NCBI GenBank assembly: GCA_038210855.1
Contig: JBBQWE010000155.1
Coordinates: 1-5,339, forward strand
Origin: Sandarakinorhabdus sp038210855
GTDB taxonomy: Bacteria > Pseudomonadota > Alphaproteobacteria > Sphingomonadales > Sphingomonadaceae
DNA length: 5,339 bases
Direction of reading: 5' to 3'
In this document: one piece after another, positions 1 to 5,339 of the stretch
Numbering within the stretch: position 1 is the stretch's first letter
Layout: each line of letters starts with the position of its first letter
Translations under genes and position numbers: made by a program
The notes under the pieces: model-generated
Database searches by the model: none
Told to the model about the DNA's origin: nothing
What the model saw: the letters and a program-made list of their open reading frames with translations, nothing else

Positions 1-8
1 CGATAACC

Positions 9-1700
9 CTACAGCGTGTCATTGCCCTGGAAGCCGAGGTTCGTGTGGGCTTCGTTGGTGCCATAAATCCGTTGTGACAGTTCGGAAACGTTCAGCGTAA
101 GACCCTGGCCGAGCGGCGACTGTACAAAACTGAAATTGTCCCGCGTGAAGCTGCCCGGCGTGACGCCTTCGAAATTGATCAGCGCCCGCCACGTGTAGGT
201 GGCACCGCCGGCACCATCGCGATCATATTCCAGAACCGTGTCGGGGCCGACCGCCCGCAGGCGCAGATAACCGTTGAGGAACGGATTTTCGCCGGCAGCC
301 AGGTTCTCGAAATACCAGTCGAACGATGTCAGTACGTCGCCGCCGGCGCCGGTGGTGAAATCGACGACGGTATCGGCGGTGCCGACAGCATAATTGTACC
401 AGAGCCGGATCGTATCCTGGCCGGTGCCGGTGAAGATCCGATCGACGCCGGCATTCTGAAAGCTGACGTAGTCGAAATAATCGTTGCCGGCGCCGCCGTC
501 GTGGGTGTTGTTGCCTTCGTAATCGCCGAAACTGTCGTCGCCGGCACCACCGATCAATGAATCATCGCCGGTGCCGTTAGCGAAGCTGTCGTTGCCGTCG
601 CCGCCCGACTGGGTGTCGTTACCCTCGTTGCCCTGCAGCACGTCATTGCCGCTGCCGCCATCGAGGCTGTCGTCGCCGAGGCCGCCGTTCAGATTGTCGG
701 CGCCGCCGAGGCCGATCAGCGTGTCGGCAACGCTGGATCCGACCATGGTATCGGCCAGGACGCTGCCCGAAAGATTGTAGCCGGTGCCCACCGGGCCCCA
801 GGCGCGGGCGCCATTGGTGAAATTGGCGGCGCTGAAAGCCGTTGGCGCGACCCCGCGGAAATCGAGCAGCGACAGCCAGTCGAAGGTCGCCGCGACGCCA
901 TCGCGATCATATTGCAGCAGCGTATTGCCGATGCCGCCGTCGATCAGCCGGAAATAGCCGGTGGCGAAGGGATTGCTGTTGCCGACATAGCCGATGAAAT
1001 AGCCGCCGAAGAACTCGCCGACGTCGACGACGTCGCGGGCCTGCACCAGCCCGGCGGTGAAATCGAGCACGACATCGGCATGCTGGTTGGCCGGATAGGA
1101 CCAGATTCCGGCGAAATCGAGCCGCAACGTGTCGTTGCCGGCGCCCAGCGTGATGGTGTCGGCGCCGCCGGGATCGGTGCTGCCACCCCCGACATTGTCG
1201 ATATAGTCGTCGCCGCTGCCGGCATCGATCAGGTTGGCGCCGGCCCGGTCGTTGATCGTATCATCGCCGCCATCGCCGAAAATCGTGTCGGCACCGACGC
1301 CGCCGAGCAGCGAATCCCGGCCATCGCCGCCGATGAGCGTGTCGAACCCCAGCCCGCCGACCAGCGTGTCGCGGAAACTGCCGCCGGACAGGCTGTCATT
1401 GCCGCCGCCGCCGGTGATGCTGTCGGCAAGGCCGGCGCCACTGATCGTGTCGTTCGATTCGGTGCCCGCAAGGGTATCGGCAAGCGGTGAACCGGTGATG
1501 GTTTCGCCAACGCCGCTCGGGCTCCACGACGGCGCGAAATTGCGCGCGATCAGATCGGTGGCGACGACATTCTGCAGCACGACGAGCGTGCGCGACGAAT
1601 GCACGCCGGCGCCGGCATCGATATCGACCCGGATGTGCGTGTCGGCACCCACTTGGACGGCGCTCATATGGCCGCTCAGGAATGGGTTGGCGCAGTTCAA
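9..1700 (-). CDS. RTX-type calcium-binding repeat protein, apparently truncated at both ends
   Basis: This is a hemolysin-type (RTX) protein of the kind exported by type I secretion, whose nonapeptides fold into a calcium-bound beta-roll outside the cell. Three nonapeptide blocks are visible at about residues 64-195, 309-413 and 537-563, with motifs such as GGGGNDSLSGG and GNDTL. Between them lies a recurring module with NPFxxGY, YDRDG and a closing NF (about 205-295 and 443-524), plus a partial copy at 4-58. The 563-residue frame has no lysine, and its single cysteine (residue 3) lies in the junction sequence. No signal peptide or adhesin head is present. The listed start is TTG at 1700; ATG at 1667 is an alternative, and neither has a good ribosome-binding site. 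The frame begins mid-module and ends with TAG inside a nonapeptide, so it is probably a gene fragment. The family call is sure; intactness and substrate are not. Confidence 0.85.
   Translation of the reverse strand: MNCANPFLSGHMSAVQVGADTHIRVDIDAGAGVHSSRTLVVLQNVVATDLIARNFAPSWSPSGVGETITGSPLADTLAGTESNDTISGAGLADSITGGGGNDSLSGGSFRDTLVGGLGFDTLIGGDGRDSLLGGVGADTIFGDGGDDTINDRAGANLIDAGSGDDYIDNVGGGSTDPGGADTITLGAGNDTLRLDFAGIWSYPANQHADVVLDFTAGLVQARDVVDVGEFFGGYFIGYVGNSNPFATGYFRLIDGGIGNTLLQYDRDGVAATFDWLSLLDFRGVAPTAFSAANFTNGARAWGPVGTGYNLSGSVLADTMVGSSVADTLIGLGGADNLNGGLGDDSLDGGSGNDVLQGNEGNDTQSGGDGNDSFANGTGDDSLIGGAGDDSFGDYEGNNTHDGGAGNDYFDYVSFQNAGVDRIFTGTGQDTIRLWYNYAVGTADTVVDFTTGAGGDVLTSFDWYFENLAAGENPFLNGYLRLRAVGPDTVLEYDRDGAGGATYTWRALINFEGVTPGSFTRDNFSFVQSPLGQGLTLNVSELSQRIYGTNEAHTNLGFQGNDTL
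214..229. repeat. 16-base direct repeat, copy 1 (YDRDG codons)
   Basis: The string ccatcgcgatcatatt occurs here and again at 898-913, exactly 684 bases (228 codons) apart. On the minus strand it encodes the YDRDG motif of the two complete beta-modules. It is a short conserved island in otherwise diverged repeat units and a possible site for homologous slippage between them. Confidence 0.7.
898..913. repeat. 16-base direct repeat, copy 2 (YDRDG codons)
   Basis: Second exact copy of ccatcgcgatcatatt, in the middle beta-module of the RTX gene. The two copies are in the same orientation and codon phase, so recombination between them would remove one whole repeat unit without shifting the frame. 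Confidence 0.7.
1683..1698. other. Head-to-head junction between RTX gene and glycosyltransferase gene
   Basis: Read on the minus strand, RTX-module homology (NPFLSGH) runs up to about 1691. Read on the plus strand, glycosyltransferase homology (AQFKHLAPAL) starts at about 1690. The putative TTG starts of the two genes overlap, so the interval has no promoter, no good ribosome-binding site and no spacer. Both proteins appear to lose their N-terminal part at the same point. This marks a breakpoint, either a true inversion or deletion or an artificial join in the assembly. Confidence 0.6.
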
Positions 1701-2886
1701 GCACCTCGCCCCGGCGCTGGCGGCGCAATCGCGCCATCGCGTCGCGTTCCTGACCTGCCGCGCCGGTATCGAGCTGCCGGGGGTGCGCAGCGTCGTCTAC
1801 GACGCGCCAAAGCCCGCCGGCGCCGCCACCCACCATTATGTCCGCCAGTTCGAAGCCAGCGTCCGCCATGGCCAGCAGGCAGTGCGCGCCATGCTCGACC
1901 TGAAGCGCGAAGGCTTCGATCCCGCCGTGGTCATCGGCCACCCGGGATGGGGGGAGATGTTGTTCGTAAAGGATGTTTTCCCGCGCGCCGCGGTGATTTC
2001 CTATGCCGAATTCTATTACAGCGGCCACGGCGCCGATGTCGGTTTCGATCCCGACGAGCCGGCGACCATCGATACCGTCTGCCGCACCCGGGCCCGCAAC
2101 GCGCATCTGCTGCTCAGCCTCGAAATGGCCGATTTCGGCCTGGCACCGACCGAATGGCAGCGCAGCCGCCACCCGCGCGAGTTGCTGCCGAAAATCAGAA
2201 CCATTTTCGATGGAATCGACACGAAAATTGTCCGGCCCGACGCCGCGGCGCGCTTCGCCATTCCCGGCGGCGGCGAACTGTCCGCCGCCGACGAAGTCGT
2301 CACCTATGTCGCCCGCAACCTCGAACCCTATCGCGGCTATCCCAGCTTCATCCGCGCCGTCCCGGCGATCCTGGCGGCGCGGCCCGCGGCACGCATCGTC
2401 ATCGTCGGCGGCGACGAGGTGAGCTACGGCAAGGCACCGACCGGCGGCGGTACCTGGCGCGCCGCGATGCATGCCGAAATCCCGCTGGACACGCCCGAAT
2501 ATGCCGGCCGTGTGCATTTCTGCGGGCGGCTGCCCTATGGCCGCTATCTGTCGCTGCTGCGGATTTCGTCGGCGCATGTCTATCTTACCGTGCCGTTCGT
2601 GCTGTCCTGGTCGTGCGTCGAAGCGCTGGCCACCGGTTGCCTCGTCATCGGTTCCGATACGCCGCCGGTCCGCGAAGTCATCGATCCCGGGGTCAACGGC
2701 CTGCTGGTGCCGATGTTCGACCCGGCCGCCATCGCGGCACGCACCGTCGAAGCCCTCGCGGCGCGCCAGCAATTGCTGCCGCTGCGCCGCGCCGCTCGCG
2801 CCATGGCGATCGATCGCTACGCCCTCGATCGCTGCCTGCCCAAGCAGCTCGATCTCGTCCACCGCGCTGCCGATCTGCAGCGTTAG
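1687..2886 (+). CDS. Family 4 (GT-B) glycosyltransferase, N-terminus apparently missing
   Basis: A cytoplasmic sugar transferase using a nucleotide-sugar donor, probably for surface polysaccharide or glycan synthesis; the acceptor cannot be told. Counted from TTG at 1687 it has 399 residues. The N-terminal half fits the Glyco_trans_4_3-type domain: QFKHLAPALA at 3-12, HPGWGE at 85-90, EFYYSGHGADVGFDPDEP at 108-125. After the FDGID linker (174-178) the Rossmann-type C-terminal domain follows, with RNLEPYRGYPSF (210-221) and SWSCVEALATGC with E312 (307-318), then VREVI (328-332). The first glutamate of a classical EX7E motif is absent (F304). Relatives usually start with a hydrophobic strand followed by QNFPxQFxHLAPAL; here that strand is missing. 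The frame stays open upstream to 1234, but that part is only the antisense of the RTX repeats. The TTG start has a weak AGGAA at 1678-1682. Family confident; start and activity doubtful. Confidence 0.8.
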   Translation: MAQFKHLAPALAAQSRHRVAFLTCRAGIELPGVRSVVYDAPKPAGAATHHYVRQFEASVRHGQQAVRAMLDLKREGFDPAVVIGHPGWGEMLFVKDVFPRAAVISYAEFYYSGHGADVGFDPDEPATIDTVCRTRARNAHLLLSLEMADFGLAPTEWQRSRHPRELLPKIRTIFDGIDTKIVRPDAAARFAIPGGGELSAADEVVTYVARNLEPYRGYPSFIRAVPAILAARPAARIVIVGGDEVSYGKAPTGGGTWRAAMHAEIPLDTPEYAGRVHFCGRLPYGRYLSLLRISSAHVYLTVPFVLSWSCVEALATGCLVIGSDTPPVREVIDPGVNGLLVPMFDPAAIAARTVEALAARQQLLPLRRAARAMAIDRYALDRCLPKQLDLVHRAADLQR

Positions 2887-2899
2887 ACGTTCCCACCGC

Positions 2900-3544
2900 A
2901 TGACGAGACCGCGATTTTCCCGGCGCGAGGCGCTTGTTGCCGCCGGGCTGGTCGGCGGTGGTTTTGCCATCGCCTCGCTGATGCGTGCTGCGGCGCCGCT
3001 GGCCCGCGACGTCGCCGGCAACAGCATTGCAGAAGCCGCCCTCGTCGATCCCGATGGCCCCTCGGGCGGTGCGGCAGACGCCGATCTGGTGATGGCGGCT
3101 TTCACCGATTACCGCTGCCCGGCCTGCCGCCGGGCGCATCTTGCGCTGCGCGAAGCGATGGCGGCCGACGGCAAGGTGCAGCTGATCTACAAGGACTATC
3201 CCATCTTCGGTCGCATTTCAAAAAATGCAGCGGCGCTGGCGCTCGCCGCCCACACGCAGGGCCTTTACGAGCCCCTGCACCACCGGATGATGACCGGCCC
3301 GGCAACCGTCGACACCGGCGATATCCGCGCCGCCCTGCTGGCCATCGGCGGCAATTGGCGCCGCCTGCTCGCCGACGCCCGGGACCCTGCCATCGCTGCC
3401 CGCCTGGCACGCATCGGTCGCGAAGCGTTCGGCCTGGGCCTTGCCGGCACGCCGAGCTATCTGATCGGCACCCGTCTCGTCATCGGCGGCCTCGATTCCG
3501 GTCAGTTCCGCCGCGTGTTCCGCGAGGCCCGCGCGGCGGCGTGA
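2900..3544 (+). CDS. Exported DsbA-family thiol-disulfide oxidoreductase (thioredoxin fold, CPAC)
   Basis: A 214-residue periplasmic protein that probably forms, shuffles or reduces disulfides in exported proteins. The N-terminus has a Tat-like SRREAL (residues 7-12) followed by a hydrophobic stretch (about 11-28) and small residues that could be a cleavage site (about 30-35). The thioredoxin fold begins near residue 63. The active site is C73-P-A-C76 in the context FTDYRCPACRRAH, and the cis-proline loop is G183-T184-P185. The motif KDYPIFG (98-104) and the helical insertion (about 107-180) fit the DsbA/Com1/ScsC-like group. ATG at 2900 is chosen because it gives an entire signal sequence; the open frame continues upstream only as a shadow of the glycosyltransferase. 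No clear Shine-Dalgarno is seen. It begins 13 bases after the glycosyltransferase stop, which suggests one transcript. Oxidase, isomerase or reductase role cannot be decided from sequence. Its stop lies 11 bases from the tRNA 3' end on the opposite strand. Confidence 0.87.
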   Translation: MTRPRFSRREALVAAGLVGGGFAIASLMRAAAPLARDVAGNSIAEAALVDPDGPSGGAADADLVMAAFTDYRCPACRRAHLALREAMAADGKVQLIYKDYPIFGRISKNAAALALAAHTQGLYEPLHHRMMTGPATVDTGDIRAALLAIGGNWRRLLADARDPAIAARLARIGREAFGLGLAGTPSYLIGTRLVIGGLDSGQFRRVFREARAAA

Positions 3545-3555
3545 AGCCGGATCAC

Positions 3556-3632
3556 TGGTCGGGGCGAGAGGATTCGAACCTCCGGCCTCTGCCTCCCGAA
3601 GACAGCGCTCTACCAGGCTGAGCTACGCCCCG
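3556..3632 (-). tRNA. trnP: tRNA-Pro (anticodon CGG)
   Basis: A complete 77-nucleotide cloverleaf on the minus strand. The acceptor stem pairs CGGGGCG with CGCCCCG, the D arm reads GCTC AGCCTGGTA GAGC, and the anticodon stem pairs CTGTC with GGCAG around the loop TTCGGGA, giving anticodon CGG for CCG codons. The T arm is GGAGG TTCGAAT CCTCT, the discriminator is A, and the 3' CCA is encoded. A CCG-reading tRNA suits a GC-rich genome. The gene lies between the convergent DsbA-like gene and the reductase gene, and has its own likely promoter at 3650-3678. Confidence 0.97.
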
Positions 3633-3649
3633 ACGTCAGTGAGTGGCGG

Positions 3650-3678
3650 GCTATAGCGGCGGCACCCTGCCCCTGCAA
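3650..3678 (-). promoter_or_regulatory. Promoter of tRNA-Pro
   Basis: On the minus strand a -35 TTGCAG (3678-3673) and a -10 TATAGC (3655-3650) are separated by 17 bases. In the alphaproteobacterial pattern this reads TTGCAGG, 14 bases, GCTATAGC, close to the housekeeping consensus TTGaCgS N10-14 GCTAnAWC. The -10 ends 17 bases before the mature tRNA 5' end, leaving a leader of roughly 10 bases for RNase P to remove. The whole element fits in the 57-base gap between reductase and tRNA. Confidence 0.65.
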
Positions 3679-3689
3679 GCGCTAAGCCA

Positions 3690-5015
3690 TCAGCCGACAA
3701 GCCCGAGCATTTCGGCAACGCTGACCAGCTTCTCCCGCGGCGCGCCCGGGCGAGCGCGAGCGATTTCGACCCCGTCCAGCCGCTGCCAATCGCCATAATG
3801 CGTCGCCCGCACGCCGCGCCCGGCCAGGATTGCATCGAGCGCCGCGCCGGCATCGTTGCCCTTCGGCGCGGTGATATCGGCAGCAATCGCCTCAACCACC
3901 GAAAAACCGTCCGGGCGGTTGGTACCGATGGTCCCCGACGGTCCGCGCCGGGCCCAGCCGCTGGCATAGAGCCCGGCGAAAATCCGGCCGCTGTCGTCGC
4001 AGGCGAACCGCCCGCGGCCCGTATCATAGGGCACGCCGTCGATCGTTCCGGTGCGATAGCCGATGCAGGCGATCACCAGCCCGCACGGGATGGCGTGCAA
4101 TTCGCCGGTGCCGACAGCAGCAAGGCCATTCGGGCCGTTTTCCAGCCGCGTCGTCTCGACGATCAGGCGCTGCACCCTGCCCTCGCCCTCCACCGCCACC
4201 GGCCGGCGGAAGAATTCGAAATGCAGCGTCACCGGCTTTTCGGGCCGCGGTTCGACGGCGAAACTGCGCAAATGCGTCACCATCTTGCGGTGGCCGGGCT
4301 CCAGCGCTGCATCTTCCTCGATCGGCGGCAGATCGCCGGCGCGGACCACCGGCACGGCGCGATCGAGATGGCCCAATTCGCCGGCTTCCTTGGTGGTAAA
4401 GCTCGCCTGGTGCGGCCCGCGGCGGCCGATGATGTGGATATCGCTGATCCGGCTCGCTTCCAGCGCTGCGATGGCATGGCCGGCGATGTCGGTCGTTGCC
4501 AGTTCGGCCGGAGTCTTGGCGAGGATGCGGGCGCAATCGATGGCGACATTGCCGTTGCCGATGATCGCCACCCCGTGATGCGAAAGATCGACCGGCAGGT
4601 CGGCATGGTCGGGATGGCCATTGTACCAGCCGACAAAGGCCGCAGCCCCGATCACGCCGGGCAGATCGTCGCCGGCGATCCCGATCGGCTTGTCATAGGG
4701 GGCGCCGACCGAAAGCACGACGGCGTCATAGATTTCACCGAGTTCGGAGATGGTCACGTCGCGGCCGACCATGACATTGCCGACAAAGCGCACGCCAGAG
4801 CCAAGGTTGGTCGCTTCATAGCGCTTGGTGACCGCCTTGATCGACTGGTGATCGGGGGCGACGCCGGCGCGGATCAGGCCGAACGGCGTCGGCAGCCGGT
4901 CGATGATGTCGATCCGCGCGGTGCCGCCCCAATGTTTCTGAGCGGCTTCGGCGGTGTAATAGCCGGCGGGCCCGGCGCCGATGATAGCAATACTGACGGT
5001 CAACGCTGTCTCCAT
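3690..5015 (-). CDS. NADPH-ferredoxin reductase, FprA/adrenodoxin reductase family (FAD-dependent)
   Basis: A cytoplasmic flavoenzyme that passes electrons from NADPH through FAD to a ferredoxin, as mycobacterial FprA and mitochondrial adrenodoxin reductase do; the ferredoxin may serve P450s or iron-sulfur biogenesis. Counted from ATG at 5015 it has 441 residues, close to the family length (about 450). The FAD dinucleotide fold carries GAGPAG at 13-18, followed by LPTPFGLIRAGVAPDH (41-56), a signature stretch of the family. The NADP domain has GNGNVAIDCARIL (153-165) and GRRG (197-200), whose arginines fit 2'-phosphate binding. The C-terminal FAD motif SGWARRGPSGTIGTNRPDG is at 352-370. No ferredoxin domain is fused to it. 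A TTG at 5003 is probably the true start: it gives MTVSIAIIGAG, has GGAG at the right distance, and suits the mapped promoter, whereas ATG at 5015 has almost no leader. No ferredoxin or P450 gene is in view to name the partner. Confidence 0.93.
   Translation of the reverse strand: METALTVSIAIIGAGPAGYYTAEAAQKHWGGTARIDIIDRLPTPFGLIRAGVAPDHQSIKAVTKRYEATNLGSGVRFVGNVMVGRDVTISELGEIYDAVVLSVGAPYDKPIGIAGDDLPGVIGAAAFVGWYNGHPDHADLPVDLSHHGVAIIGNGNVAIDCARILAKTPAELATTDIAGHAIAALEASRISDIHIIGRRGPHQASFTTKEAGELGHLDRAVPVVRAGDLPPIEEDAALEPGHRKMVTHLRSFAVEPRPEKPVTLHFEFFRRPVAVEGEGRVQRLIVETTRLENGPNGLAAVGTGELHAIPCGLVIACIGYRTGTIDGVPYDTGRGRFACDDSGRIFAGLYASGWARRGPSGTIGTNRPDGFSVVEAIAADITAPKGNDAGAALDAILAGRGVRATHYGDWQRLDGVEIARARPGAPREKLVSVAEMLGLVG
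5010..5013 (-). promoter_or_regulatory. Shine-Dalgarno GGAG favouring the TTG start of the reductase
   Basis: GGAG on the minus strand lies 6 bases upstream of TTG at 5003-5001. The ATG at 5015 overlaps this GGAG and has no Shine-Dalgarno of its own, so the TTG gives the better initiation site and a 437-residue protein. Confidence 0.5.
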
Positions 5016-5026
5016 GGATTGGGCGC

Positions 5027-5055
5027 GATAGAGCGAAGCCGGCCGCCAGCGTCAA
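5027..5055 (-). promoter_or_regulatory. Promoter of the ferredoxin reductase gene
   Basis: The minus strand reads TTGACGC (5055-5049), 14 bases, then GCTCTATC (5034-5027), matching TTGaCgS N10-14 GCTAnAWC at all but one position of the -10. Transcription would begin near 5020. That leaves about 5 bases before the ATG at 5015 but about 17 before the TTG at 5003. Confidence 0.6.
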
Positions 5056-5339
5056 GCAACCCCTTCATCGCAGCCTGAAATTGCGGCTGCGTCGCCGACC
5101 ATCGCGGATCGCTGCCCATGCCCGAAAGAGCCGGCCGCGCCACCACCGCCGTTATCCCGGCGACGCTGCCGCGCGACTGGCATCTGGCCATATCGAAGAA
5201 TGACGCCGCCGCCGGGCAGGGGCTGGGCCCCCGCACCCGGATTTGTAGGGTTCTGGCGCTGGCACCCGAACATTACCAAAAGTTCGGAATGACAGCGAAG
5301 TTCAATCGATTTCCTTCCTGATCATTCATACGAAATCCA
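5056..5339. other. Stretch with no recognisable gene
   Basis: This region upstream of the reductase holds only short frames on both strands that resemble no family I know and have no convincing start site. A short GC hairpin (GGGGC, loop TGG, GCCCC) lies at 5219-5231 with no T-run after it. The last 60 bases or so are AT-richer than the rest of the window and may belong to the control region of a gene beyond the right edge. Confidence 0.5.

Larger units (their letters stand above)
12..1691 (-). repeat. Tandem RTX/beta-module protein repeat, period about 230 residues
   Basis: The RTX protein repeats at a large scale as well as in nonapeptides. The motif NPF-x-x-G-(Y/H) occurs at residues 4-10, 242-248 and 471-477, giving spacings of about 238 and 229 residues. 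Each is followed by a hydrophobic stretch and a closing NF element (NFAP, NFTN, NFSF), then a fresh nonapeptide block. The nonapeptide blocks lie at about 1116-1511, 462-776 and 12-92, and the modules at about 1527-1691 (partial), 816-1088 and 129-374. The DNA of the copies has mostly diverged, so this is an old duplication and not a recent expansion. Confidence 0.75.

Noticed and set aside
12..1511. Periodic GC-rich repeats considered as a CRISPR or DNA-level tandem array
   Set aside because: The periodicity is 27 bases, follows codons for GGxGxDxLx and is degenerate at the DNA level, so protein repeats explain it fully.
1234..1686. Plus-strand extension of the glycosyltransferase frame, giving a 550-residue protein with a Pro/Ser-rich N-terminus
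   Set aside because: It is the antisense of the RTX nonapeptides, which stay open in several frames because of GC-rich periodic codons. It contains no domain and is not part of the glycosyltransferase family.
1396..3105. Long minus-strand frame of 569 residues
   Set aside because: It is antisense to the glycosyltransferase and the DsbA-like gene and out of frame with the RTX gene. Its composition (Arg, Gly, His rich) is that of a shadow frame in GC-rich DNA.
3556..3580. Possible integration site at the tRNA 3' end
   Set aside because: No direct repeat of the tRNA 3' end and no integrase gene appear in the window.
3355..3621. Plus-strand frame ending in GREDSNLRPLPPEDSALPG
   Set aside because: The EDSNLRP string is the well-known false translation of an antisense tRNA, here tRNA-Pro; the rest overlaps the DsbA-like gene out of frame.
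3798..5078. Plus-strand frame of 426 residues opposite the reductase
   Set aside because: The minus-strand frame carries complete FAD and NADP motifs along its whole length; the plus-strand frame shows none and is its shadow.
5118..5321. Short plus-strand frame with VIPATLPRDW, recalling intergenic VIPAKAGIQ-type repeat translations
   Set aside because: Only the ttatcccggcga part resembles such elements. No matching inverted half or second copy is visible in the window, so neither a gene nor a repeat can be supported.

Overview
The window is GC-rich bacterial DNA. It most likely comes from an alphaproteobacterium, and a sphingomonad-like one is my best guess. The grounds are heavy G/C third positions, two promoters that fit the Caulobacter-type housekeeping consensus (TTGaCgS, 10-14 bases, GCTAnAWC), and the style of the proteins. 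The lineage is inferred; no marker gene is present.

Layout from left to right. (1) Positions 9-1700, minus strand: a glycine/aspartate-rich RTX calcium-binding protein built from alternating blocks of GGxGxDxLx nonapeptides and a recurring beta-type module. It appears truncated at both ends. (2) Positions 1687-2886, plus strand: a family 4 (GT-B) glycosyltransferase that lacks its usual first strand. (3) Positions 2900-3544, plus strand: an exported DsbA-like thiol-disulfide protein with a CPAC active site, 13 bases after the glycosyltransferase and probably co-transcribed with it. (4) Positions 3556-3632, minus strand: tRNA-Pro(CGG) with an encoded CCA and its own promoter. (5) Positions 3690-5015, minus strand: an FprA/adrenodoxin-reductase-type NADPH-ferredoxin reductase with a promoter and a probable TTG start. 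(6) Positions 5056-5339: no recognisable gene.

The most unusual point is at about 1683-1698. The RTX protein (minus) and the glycosyltransferase (plus) meet head to head there. RTX homology begins in the middle of a module, glycosyltransferase homology begins about a dozen residues into its family's usual N-terminus, and there is no room for a promoter for either. This looks like a rearrangement breakpoint (inversion or deletion) or an assembly/chimera join, not two intact divergent genes. At its other end the RTX frame stops with TAG in the middle of a nonapeptide.

The right half (reductase and tRNA) looks like ordinary housekeeping chromosome. The left half is cell-surface or secretion related: a secreted RTX protein, a sugar transferase and a periplasmic thiol protein. 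I found no convincing new multi-gene system.
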